Shown here: positions 13,501 to 23,415 of the stretch, one piece after another
Numbering within the stretch: position 1 is the first letter of the stretch
Layout: each line of letters opens with the position of its first letter
Source of the DNA: Amblyomma americanum
Lineage: Eukaryota > Arthropoda > Arachnida > Ixodida > Ixodidae
Direction: 5' to 3'
Assembly: GCF_052857255.1 (NCBI RefSeq)
Contig: NW_027526655.1
Location: 114,707-178,706, forward strand
DNA: 64,000 nt
The notes under the pieces: generated by a model
What the model saw: the letters and a program-made list of their open reading frames with translations, nothing else
What the model was told of the DNA's origin: nothing
The model's database searches: none
Position numbers and translations under genes: made by a program

Positions 13501-16500
13501 ACTGCGCGAAAAGCATGTATTCTTGCTTAATACAACGAAACAAGCTGTTTTAGACCGAAACGAGCTAAATCGCAACACATCGGTTTTACAAGTGTTCCTC
13601 TGACACACGTCAAAACTTTTTTCTCTTATAACTGCGCGAAAAGCATGTATTCGTGCTTAATACAACGAAACAAGTTGTTTTAGACCGAAACGAGCTAAAT
13701 TTGAACACATCGGTTTTACAAGTGTCCCTGTGACACGCGTCAAAACTTTTTCTCTTATAACTGCGCGAAAAGCATGTATTCTTGCTTAATACAGCGAAAC
13801 AAGTTGTTTTAGACCGAAACGAGCTAAATCACAACACATCGGTTTTACAAGTGTTCCTCTGATACGCGTCAAAACTTTTTCTCTTATAACTGCGCGAAAA
13901 CATGTATTCTTGCTTAATACAAAGAAACAAGCTGTTTTAGACCGAAACGAGCTAAATAACAACACATCGGTTTTACAAGTGTTATTCTGATACGCCTCAA
14001 AACTTTTTCTCTTATAACTGCGCGAAAAGCATGTATTCTTGCTTAATACAACGAAACAAGCTGTTTTAGACCGAAACGAGCTAAATCACAACACATCGGT
14101 TTTACAAGTGTCCCTGTGACACGCGTCAAAACTTTTTCTCTTATAACTGCGCGAAAAGCATGTATTCTTGCTTAATACAACGAAACAAGCTGTTTTAGAC
14201 CGAAACGAGCTAAAATGCAACACATCGGTTTTACAAGTGTTCCTCTGACACACGTCAAAACTTTTTTCTCTTATAACTGCGCGAAAAGCATGTATTCGTG
14301 CTTAATACAACGAAACAAGTTGTTTTAGACCGAAACGAGCTAAATTTGAACACATCGGTTTTACAAGTGTCCCTGTGACACGCGTCAAAACTTTTTTTCT
14401 TATAACTGCGCGAAAAGCATGTATTCTTGCTTAATACAGCGAAACAAGTTGTTTTAGACCGAAACGAGCTAAATCACAACACATCGGTTTTACAAGTGTT
14501 ATTCTGATACGCGTCAAAACTTTTTCTCTTATAACTGCGCGAAAAGCATGTATTCTTGCTTAATACAACGAAACAAGCTGTTTTAGACCGAAACGAGCTA
14601 AATCACAACACATCGGTTTTACAAGTGTCCCTGTGACACGCGTCAAAACTTTTTCTCTTATAACTGCGCGAAAAGCATGTATTCTTGCTTAATACAACGA
14701 AACAAGCTGTTTTACACCAAAACGAGCTAGATCTGAACACATCGGTTTTACAAGTGTCCCTGTGACACGCTTCAAAACTTTTTCTCTTATACCTGCGCGA
14801 AAAGCATGTATTCGTGCTTAATACAGCGAAACATGCTGTTTTAGACCGAAACGAGCTAAATCACAACACATCGGTTTTACAAGTGTTCCTCTGATACGCG
14901 TCAAAACTTTTTTTCTTATAACTGCGCGAAAAGCATGTATTCTTGCTTAATACAACGAAACAAGCTGTTTTAGACCGAAACGAGCTAAATGACAACACAA
15001 CGGTTTTACAAGTGTCCCTGTGACAGGCGTCAAAACTTTTTCTCTTATAACTGCGCGAAAAGCATGTATTCGTGCTTAGTCTAACGAAACAAGCTGTTTT
15101 AGACCGAAACGGGGTAAATCTGAACACATCGGTTTTACAAGTGTCCCTGTGACACGCGTCAAAACTTTTTCTCTTATAACTGCGCGAAAAGCATGTATTC
15201 GTGCTTAATACAGCGAAACAAGCTGTTTTAGACCGAAACGAGCTAAATCGCAACACATCGGTTTTACAAGTGTTCCTCTGATACGCGTCAAAACTTTTTT
15301 CTCTTATAACTGCGCGAAAAGCATGTATTCGTGCTTAGTTCAACGAAACAAGCTGTTTTAGACCGAAACGAGGTAAATCTGAGCACATCGGTTTCACAAG
15401 TGTCCCTGTGACACGCGTCAAAACTTTTTCTCTTATAACTGCGCGAAAATCACGTATTCTTGCTTAATACAGCGAAACAAGCTGTTTTAGACCAAAACGA
15501 GCTAAATCACAAAACATCGGTTTTACAAGTGTCCCTGTGACACGCGTCAAAACTTTTTCTCTTATAACTGCGCGAAAAGCATGTATTCTTGCTTAATACA
15601 GCGAAACAAGCTGTTTTAGACCGAAACGAGCTAAATAACAACACATCGGTTTTACAAGTGTTATTGTGATACGCGTCAAAACTTTTTCTCTTATAACTGC
15701 GCGAAAAGCATGTATTCTTGCTTAATACAACGAAACAAGCTGTTTTAGACCGAAACGAGCTAAATCACAACACATCGGTTTTACAAGTGTCCCTGTGACA
15801 CGCGTCAAAACTTTTTCTCTTATAACTGCGCGAAAAGCATGTATTCTTGCTTAATACAACGAAACAAGCTGTTTTAGACCGAAACGAGCTAAATCGCAAC
15901 ACATCGGTTTTACAAGTGTTCCTCTGATACGCGTCAAAACTTTTTTCTCTTATAACTGCGCGAAAAGCATGTATTCGTGCTTAGTTCAACGAAACAAGCT
16001 GTTTTAGACCGAAACGAGGTAAATCTGAGCACATCGGTTTCACAAGTGTCCCTGTGACACGCGTCAAAACTTTTTCTCCTATAACTGCGCGAAAATCACG
16101 TATTCTTGCTTAATACAGCGAAACAAGCTGTTTTAGACCAAAACGAGCTAAATCACAACACATCGGTTTTACAAGTGTCCCTGTGACACGCGTCAAAACT
16201 TTTTCTCTTATAACTGCGCGAAAACCATGTATTCTTGCTTAATACAGCGACACAAGCTGTTTTAGACCGAAACGAGCTAAATAACAACACATCGGTTTTA
16301 CAAGTGTTATTCTGATACGCGTCAAAACTTTTTCTCTTATAACTGCGCGAAAAGCATGTATTCTTGCTTAATACAACGAAACAAGCTGTTTTAGACCGAA
16401 ACGAGCTAAATCACAACACATCGGTTTTACAAGTGTTCCTCTGATACGCTTCAAAACTTTTTCTCCTTTAACTGCGCGAAAAGCATGTATTCGTGCTTAA

Positions 16501-17311
16501 TACAGCGAAACAAGCTGTTTTAGACCGAAACGAGCTAAATCGCAACACATCGGTTTTACAAGTGTTCCTCTGATACGCGTCAAAACTTTTTTCTCTTATA
16601 ACTGCGCGAAAAGCATGTATTCGTGCTTAGTTCAACGAAACAAGCTGTTTTAGACCGAAACGAGGTAAATCTGAGCACATCGGTTTCACAAGTGTCCCTG
16701 TGACACGCGTCAAAACTTTTTCTCCTATAACTGCGCGAAAATCACGTATTCTTGCTTAATACAGCGAAACAAGCTGTTTTAGACCAAAACGAGCTAAATC
16801 ACAACACATCGGTTTTACAAGTGTCCCTGTGACACGCGTCAAAACTTTTTCTCTTATAACTGCGCGAAAAGCACGTATTCTTGCTTAATACAGCGACACA
16901 AGCTGTTTTAGACCGAAACGAGCTAAATAACAACACATCGGTTTTACAAGTGTTATTCTGATACGCGTCAAAACTTTTTCTCTTATAACTGCGCGAAAAG
17001 CATGTATTCTTGCTTAATACAACGAAACAAGCTGTTTTAGACCGAAACGAGCTAAATCACAACACATCGGTTTTACAAGTGTCCCTGTGACACGCGTCAA
17101 AACTTTTTCTCTTATAACTGCGCGAAAAGCATGTATTCTTGCTTAATACAACGAAACAAGCTGTTTTAGACCGAAACGAGCTAAATCGCAACACATCGGT
17201 TTTACAAGTGTTCCTCTGACACACGTCAAAACTTTTTTCTCTTATAACTGCGCGAAAAGCATGTATTCGTGCTTAATACAACGAAACAAGTTGTTTTAGA
17301 CCGAAACGAGC
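10599..17311. repeat. 6.7-kb segmental unit, copy 2
   Basis: Second copy of the unit at 3640-10598. The entry junction lies in a monomer near 10599-10610: its left part matches the monomer near 17262-17310 (AACAAGTTGTTTTAG), while its right part takes up the 3640 sequence (AAATCGCAAC). Compared with copy 1 it lacks 259 bp, exactly two monomers, at about 13134/13135, which changes the offset from 6959 to 6700. A T6-to-T7 change near 14390 accounts for the later offset of 6701. Confidence 0.85.
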
Positions 17312-18900
17312 TAAATTTGAACACATCGGTTTTACAAGTGTCCCTGTGACACGCGTCAAAACTTTTTTTCTTATAACTGCGCGAAAAGCATGTATTCTTG
17401 CTTAATACAGCGAAACAAGTTGTTTTAGACCGAAACGAGCTAAATCACAACACATCGGTTTTACAAGTGTTATTCTGATACGCGTCAAAACTTTTTCTCT
17501 TATAACTGCGCGAAAAGCATGTATTCTTGCTTAATACAACGAAACAAGCTGTTTTAGACCGAAACGAGCTAAATCACAACACATCGGTTTTACAAGTGTC
17601 CCTGTGACACGCGTCAAAACTTTTTCTCTTATAACTGCGCGAAAAGCATGTATTCTTGCTTAATACAACGAAACAAGCTGTTTTACACCAAAACGAGCTA
17701 GATCTGAACACATCGGTTTTACAAGTGTCCCTGTGACACGCTTCAAAACTTTTTCTCTTATACCTGCGCGAAAAGCATGTATTCGTGCTTAATACAGCGA
17801 AACATGCTGTTTTAGACCGAAACGAGCTAAATCACAACACATCGGTTTTACAAGTGTTCCTCTGATACGCGTCAAAACTTTTTTTCTTATAACTGCGCGA
17901 AAAGCATGTATTCTTGCTTAATACAACGAAACAAGCTGTTTTAGACCGAAACGAGCTAAATGACAACACATCGGTTTTACAAGTGTCCCTGTGACAGGCG
18001 TCAAAACTTTTTCTCTTATAACTGCGCGAAAAGCATGTATTCGTGCTTAGTCTAACGAAACAAGCTGTTTTAGACCGAAACGGGGTAAATCTGAACACAT
18101 CGGTTTTACAAGTGTCCCTGTGACACGCGTCAAAACGTTTTCTCTTATAACTGCGCGAAAAGCATGTATTCGTGCTTAATACAGCGAAACAAGCTGTTTT
18201 AGACCGAAACGAGCTAAATCGCAACACATCGGTTTTACAAGTGTTCCTCTGATACGCGTCAAAACTTTTTTCTCTTATAACTGCGCGAAAAGCATGTATT
18301 CGTGCTTAGTTCAACGAAACAAGCTGTTTTAGACCGAAACGAGGTAAATCTGAGCACATCGGTTTCACAAGTGTCCCTGTGACACGCGTCAAAACTTTTT
18401 CTCTTATAACTGCGCGAAAATCACGTATTCTTGCTTAATACAGCGAAACAAGCTGTTTTAGACCAAAACGAGCTAAATCACAAAACATCGGTTTTACAAG
18501 TGTCCCTGTGACACGCGTCAAAACTTTTTCTCTTATAACTGCGCGAAAAGCATGTATTCTTGCTTAATACAGCGAAACAAGCTGTTTTAGACCGAAACGA
18601 GCTAAATAACAACACATCGGTTTTACAAGTGTTATTCTGATACGCGTCAAAACTTTTTCTCTTATAACTGCGCGAAAAGCATGTATTCTTGCTTAATACA
18701 ACGAAACAAGTTGTTTTAGACCGAAACGAGCTAAATCACAACACATCGGTTTTACAAGTGTCCCTGTGACACGCGTCAAAACTTTTTCTCTTATAACTGC
18801 GCGAAAAGCATGTATTCTTGCTTAATACAACGAAACAAGCTGTTTTAGACCGAAACGAGCTAAATCGCAACACATCGGTTTTACAAGTCTTCCTCTGACA
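17312..18900. repeat. Partial third copy of 14341-15930
   Basis: From TAAATTTGAAC at about 17312 the sequence follows 14341 onward at a constant offset of 2971 (23 monomers), including CTTTTTTTCTTATAAC, the GACAGGCGTC monomer and AAAACATCGG near 18482. It stops matching near 18900, where CTCTGACACACG replaces CTCTGATACGCG. Small private differences exist (AAAACGTTTTC near 18136; AACAAGTTG near 18713). Confidence 0.8.
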
Positions 18901-21900
18901 CACGTCAAAACTTTTTTCTCTTATATCTGCGCGAAAAGCATGTATTCGTGCTTAATACAACGAAACAAGTTGTTTTAGACCGAAACGAGCTAAATTTGAA
19001 CACATCGGTTTTACAAGTGTCCCTGTGACTCGCGTCAAAGCTTTTTCTCTTATAACTGCGCGAAAAGCATGTATTCTTGCTTAATACAGCGAAACAAGTT
19101 GTTTTAGACCGAAACGAGCTAAATCACAACACATCGGTTTTACAAGTGTTCCTCTGATACGCGTCAAAACTTTTTCTCTTATAACTGCGCGAAAAGCATG
19201 TATTCTTGCTTAATACAAAGAAACAAGCTGTTTTAGACCGAAACGAGCTAAATCGCAACACATCGGTTTTACAAGTGTTCCTCTGATACTCGTCAAAACT
19301 TTTTTCTCTTATAACTGCGCGAAAAGCATGCATTCGTGCTTAGTTCAACGAAACAAGCTGGTTTAGACTGAAACGAGGTAAATCTGAGCACATCTGTTTC
19401 ACAAGTGTCCCTGTGACACGCGTCAAAACTTTTTGTCTTATAACTGCGCGAAAAGCATGTATTCTTGCTTACTACAGCGAAACAAGCTGTTTTAGACCGA
19501 AACGAGCTAAATCACAACACATTGGTTTTACAAGTGTTCCTCTGATACGTGTCAAAACTTTTTTTCTTATAACTGCGCGAAAAGCATGTATTCTTGCTTA
19601 ATACAACGAAACAAGCTGTTTTAGACCGAAACGAGCTAAATGACAACACATCGGTTTTACAAGTGTCCCTGTGACAGGCGTCAAAACTTTTTCTCTTATA
19701 ACTGCGCGAAAAGCATGTATTCGTGCTTAGTCTAACGAAACAAGCTGTTTTAGACCGAAACGGGGTAAATCTGAACACATCGGTTTTACAAGTGTCCCTG
19801 TGACACGCGTCAAAACTTTTTCTCTTATAACTGCGCGAAAAGCATGTATTCTTGCTTAATACAGCGAAACAAGCTGTTTTAGACCGAAACGAGCTAAATC
19901 ACAACACATCGGTTTTACAAGTGTTATTCTGATACGCGTCAAAACTTTTTCTCTTATAACTGCGCGAAAAGCATGTATTCTTGCTTAATACAACGAAACA
20001 AGCTGTTTTAGACCGAAACGAGCTAAATCACAACACATCGGTTTTACAAGTGTCCCTGTGACACGCGTCAAAACTTTTTCTCTTATAACTGCGCGAAAAG
20101 CATGTATTCTTGCTTAATACAACGAAACAAGCTGTTTTACACCAAAACGAGCTATATCTGAACACATCGGTTTTACAAGTGTCCCTGTGACACGCGTCAA
20201 AACTTTTTCTCTTATACCTGCGCGAAAAGCATGTATTCGTGCTTAATACAGCGAAACATGCTGTTTTAGACCGAAACGAGCTAAATCTGAACACATCGGT
20301 TTTACTAGTGTCCCTGTGACACGCGTCACAACCTTTTCTCTTATAACTGCGCAAAAAGCATGTATTCTTGCTTAATACAGCGAAACAAGCTGTTTTAGAC
20401 CGAAACGAGTTAAATCACAACACATCGGTTTTACAAGTGTTCCTCTGAACGCGTCAAAACTTTTCTCCTATAAATGCGCGAAAAGCATGTATTCGTGCTT
20501 AATACAGCGAAACAAGCTGTTTTAGACCGAAACGAGCTAAATCGCAACACATCGGTTTTACAAGTGTTCCTCTGATACGCGTCAAAACTTTTTTCTCTTA
20601 TAACTGCGCGAAAAGCATGTATTCGTGCTTAGTTCAACGAAAAGAGCTGTTTTAGACCGAAACGAGGTAAATCTGAGCACATCGGTTTCACAAGTGTCCC
20701 TGTGACACGCGTCAAAACTTTTTCTCTTATAACTGCGCGAAAATCACGTATTCTTGCTTAATACAGCGAAACAAGCTGTTTTAGACCGAAACGAGCTAAA
20801 TCACAACACATCGGTTTTACAAGTGTCCCTGTGACGCGCGTCAAAACTTTTTCTCTTATAACTGCGCGAAAAGCATGTATTCTTGCTTAATACAACGAAA
20901 CAAGCTGTTTTAGACCGAAACGAGCTAAATCTGAACACATCGGTTTTACTAGTGTCCCTGTGACACGCGTCACAACCTTTTCTCTTATAACTGCGCAAAA
21001 GGCATGTATTCTTGCTTAATACAGCGAAACAAGCTGTTTTAGACCGAAACGAGTTAAATCACAACACATCGGTTTTACAAGTGTTCCTCTGATACGCGTC
21101 AAAACTTTTTCTCCTTTAACTGCACGAAAAGCATGTATTCGTGCTTAATACAGCGAAACAAGCTGTTTTAGACCGAAACGAGCTAAATCGCAACACATCG
21201 GTTTTACAAGTGTTCCTCTGATACGCGTCAAAACTTTTTTCTCTTATAACTGCGCGAAAAGCATGTATTCGTGCTTAGTTCAACGAAACAAGCTGTTTTA
21301 GACCGAAACGAGGTAAATCTGAGCACATCGGTTTCACAAGTGTCCCTGTGACACGCGTCAAAACTTTTTCTCTTATAACTGCGCGAAAATCACGTATTCT
21401 TGCTTAATACAGCGAAACAAGCTGTTTTAGACCAAAACGAGCTAAATCACAACACATCGGTTTTACAAGTGTCCCTGTGACACGCGTCAAAACTTTTTCT
21501 CTTATAACTGCGCGAAAAGCATGTATTCTTGCTTAATACAGCGAAACAAGCTGTTTTAGACCGAAACGAGCTAAATAACAACACATCGGTTTTACAAGTG
21601 TTATTCTGATACGCGTCAAAACATTTTCTCTTATAACTGCGCGAAACGCATGTATTCTTGCTTAATACAATGAAACAAGCTGTTTTAGACCGAAACGAGC
21701 TAAATCACAACACATCGGTTTTACAAGTGTCCCTGTGACACGCGTCAAAACTTTTTCTCTTATAACTGCGCGAAAAGCATGTATTCTTGCTTAATACAAC
21801 GAAACAAGCTGTTTTAGACCGAAACGAGCTAAATCGCAACACATCGGTTTTACAAGTGTTCCTCTGACACACGTCAAAACTTTTTTCTCTTATAACTGCG

Positions 21901-23065
21901 CGAAAAGCATGTATTCGTGCTTAATACAACGAAACAAGTTGTTTTAGACCGAAACGAGCTAAATTTGAACACTTCGGTTTTACAAGTGTCCCTGTGACAC
22001 GCGTCAAAACTTTTTCTCTTATAACTGCGCGAAAAGCATGTATTCTTGCTTAATACAGCGAAACAAGTTGTTTTAGACCGAAACGAGCTAAATCACAACA
22101 CATCGGTTTTACAAGTGTTCCTCTGATACGCGTCAAAACTTTTTCTCTTATAACTGCGCGAAAAGCATGTATTCTTGCTTACTACAGCGAAACAAGCTGT
22201 TTTAGACCGAAACGAGCTAAATCGCAACACATCGGTTTTACAAGTGTTCCTCTGATACGCGTCAAAACTTTTTTCTCTTATAACTGCGCGAAAAGCATGT
22301 ATTCGTGCTTAGTTCAACGAAACAAGCTGGTTTAGACCGAAACGAGGTAAATCTGAGCACATCTGTTTCACAAGTGTCCCTGTGACACGCGTCAAAACTT
22401 TTTCTCTTATAACTGCGCGAAAAGCATGTATTCGTGCTTAGTCTAACGAAACAAGCTGTTTTAGACCGAAACGGGGTAAATCTGAACACATCGGTTTTAC
22501 AAGTGTCCCTGTGACACGCGTCAAAACTTTTTCTCTTATAACTGCGCGAAAAGCATGTATTCTTGCTTAATACAGCGAAACAAGCTGTTTTAGACCGAAA
22601 CGAGCTAAATCACAACACATCGGTTTTACAAGTGTTATTCTGATACGCGTCAAAACTTTTTCTCTTATAACTGCGCGAAAAGCATGTATTCTTGCTTAAT
22701 ACAACGAAACAAGCTGTTTTAGACCGAAACGAGCTAAATCACAACACATCGGTTTTACAAGTGTCCCTGTGACACGCGTCAAAACTTTTTCTCTTATAAC
22801 TGCGCGAAAAGCATGTATTCTTGCTTAATACAACGAAACAAGCTGTTTTACACCAAAACGAGCTAGATCTGAACACATCGGTTTTACAAGTGTCCCTGTG
22901 ACACGCTTCAAAACTGTTTCTCTTATACCTGCGCGAAAAGCATGTATTCGTGCTTAATACAGCGAAACATGCTGTTTTAGACCGAAACGAGCTAAATCTG
23001 AACACATCGGTTTTACTAGTGTCCCTGTGACACGCGTCACAACCTTTTCTCTTATAACTGCGCAA
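18901..23065. repeat. Satellite mosaic upstream of the SINE
   Basis: Only satellite monomers. 19413-20354 repeats 12053-12994 at an offset of 7360, so the 12-13 kb segment reappears a third time. About 22450-23052 aligns with about 5420-6022 at an offset of 17030, giving a matched copy that lacks the SINE. Private changes occur, such as CGCATGTATTC with GCGAAACG near 21645 and CTCATCTG-type monomers near 22362. Confidence 0.8.
23053..23065. repeat. SINE target-site duplication, left copy
   Basis: TATAACTGCGCAA, identical to 23403-23415. Its final AA also forms the start of the (AAT)6 tract, so the exact edge is ambiguous by two bases. The pairing of a target ending in AA with a tail of ATT units is what target-primed reverse transcription would give. 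Confidence 0.85.
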
Positions 23066-23081
23066 TAATAATAATAATAAT
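23064..23081. repeat. (AAT)6 microsatellite tail of the SINE
   Basis: Six perfect AAT units on the plus strand, which is an (ATT)6 tail on the SINE strand. A simple-repeat tail in place of poly(A) suggests mobilisation by a non-L1 type LINE. It differs from the ATG tail of the LINE fragment at 36062-36082. Confidence 0.8.
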
Positions 23082-23317
23082 TGGTTTTTGGTGGAAAGGA
23101 AATGGCGCAGTATCTGTCTCATATATCGTTGGACACCTGAACCGCGCCGTAAGGGAAGGGATAAAGGAGGGAGTGAAAGAAGAGAGGAACAAATAGGTCC
23201 GTAGTGGAGGGCTCCGGAATAATTTCGACCACCTGGGGATCTTTAACGTGCACTGACATCGCACAGCACACGGGCGCCTTAGCGTTTTTCCTCCATAAAA
23301 ACGCAGCCGCCGCGGTC

Positions 23318-23328
23318 GGGTTCGAACC
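23318..23328 (-). promoter_or_regulatory. RNA polymerase III B box
   Basis: GGTTCGAACCC on the minus strand, matching the consensus GGTTCGANNCC. With the A box it forms a complete internal polymerase III promoter, so the SINE could be transcribed if the chromatin allows it. Confidence 0.88.
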
Positions 23329-23361
23329 CGGGAACTCCGGATCAGTAGTCGAGCGCCCTAA

Positions 23362-23372
23362 CCACTGAGCCA
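23362..23372 (-). promoter_or_regulatory. RNA polymerase III A box
   Basis: TGGCTCAGTGG on the minus strand, matching the type 2 internal promoter consensus TRGYNNARNGG. It lies 34 bases (inner edge to inner edge about 33) upstream of the B box, as in tRNA genes. Confidence 0.85.
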
Positions 23373-23384
23373 CCGCGGCGGGGC

Positions 23385-23406
23385 TATATATATATATATA
23401 TATATA
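23385..23406. repeat. (TA)11 microsatellite at the SINE 5' end
   Basis: Eleven TA units between the SINE head and the right target duplication, running into the TATAAC of that duplication. The empty-site paralogues show no such tract, so it came with the insertion or expanded from the TATA at the junction. Confidence 0.85.
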
Positions 23407-23415
23407 ACTGCGCAA
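23403..23415. repeat. SINE target-site duplication, right copy
   Basis: TATAACTGCGCAA, identical to 23053-23065. From here the satellite resumes (CGCAAAAAGCATGTATTC) in phase with the interrupted monomer. Its first bases merge with the TA tract. Confidence 0.85.

Larger units (their letters stand above)
1..23065. repeat. 129-bp satellite array, left segment
   Basis: Head-to-tail tandem repeat. The landmark GCTTAATACA recurs at 1, 130, 259 and 388, a step of exactly 129; the next step is 130 because the T5 run in AAAACTTTTTCTC becomes T6. All monomers seen have the same orientation. Monomers fall into classes defined by the segment after ACAAGTG: A (TCCCTGTGACAC), B (TTCCTCTGATAC), C (TTATTCTGATAC) and a B/A hybrid (TTCCTCTGACAC). 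A second variable position follows CTAAAT (CACAAC, CGCAAC, CTGAAC, TTGAAC, AACAAC). No gene is embedded. The left segment is rich in TTGAAC and AACAAC monomers, which are scarce or absent to the right. The location is probably heterochromatin; that is inference. Confidence 0.97.
23308..23380 (-). other. tRNA-like head of the SINE (not a working tRNA)
   Basis: Seventy-three bases. The acceptor arms CGCCGCG and CGCGGCG pair perfectly over 7 bp, a D arm GCTC/GGGC is present, and the T arm is CGGG/CCCG around TTCGAA. The anticodon arm pairs poorly and the T arm lacks the usual spacing. It therefore looks like a tRNA pseudogene serving as the SINE promoter. A tRNA scanner may report it as a low-scoring or pseudo tRNA. 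Confidence 0.75.
23066..23402 (-). mobile_element. tRNA-derived SINE, tick type
   Basis: Inserted on the minus strand inside a satellite monomer. Read on the minus strand it has a 73-base tRNA-like head (23380 down to 23308) with A box TGGCTCAGTGG and B box GGTTCGAACCC, an unrelated body of ~225 bp, and an (ATT)6 tail at the left end. It is flanked by the 13-bp target duplication TATAACTGCGCAA. The uninterrupted site exists in paralogues at about 6023, 12982, 20342 and 25596. SINEs of this kind are transcribed by RNA polymerase III from the internal boxes and moved by a partner LINE; they encode no protein. The body resembles SINEs I recall from ixodid ticks (Ruka-like); the family name needs a database comparison. 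Confidence 0.88.

Noticed and set aside
3640..17311. Large duplications as pure assembly artefacts
   Set aside because: The copies differ by substitutions, T-run lengths and a precise two-monomer deletion, which argues for real sequence. Collapse or misjoin elsewhere in the array cannot be excluded without reads.
1..23065. CRISPR array
   Set aside because: The repeat unit is a continuous 129-bp monomer with no short repeat and unique-spacer pattern and no cas genes, and the context is eukaryotic.
23308..23380. Functional tRNA gene
   Set aside because: The acceptor and polymerase III boxes are good, but the anticodon arm pairs poorly and the sequence continues into a SINE body with target duplications.
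23052..23415. Minus-strand frames across the SINE (23052-23264, 23119-23415 and the end of 22739-23122)
   Set aside because: They cover the tRNA-like head, TA tract and satellite edges. SINEs encode no protein.
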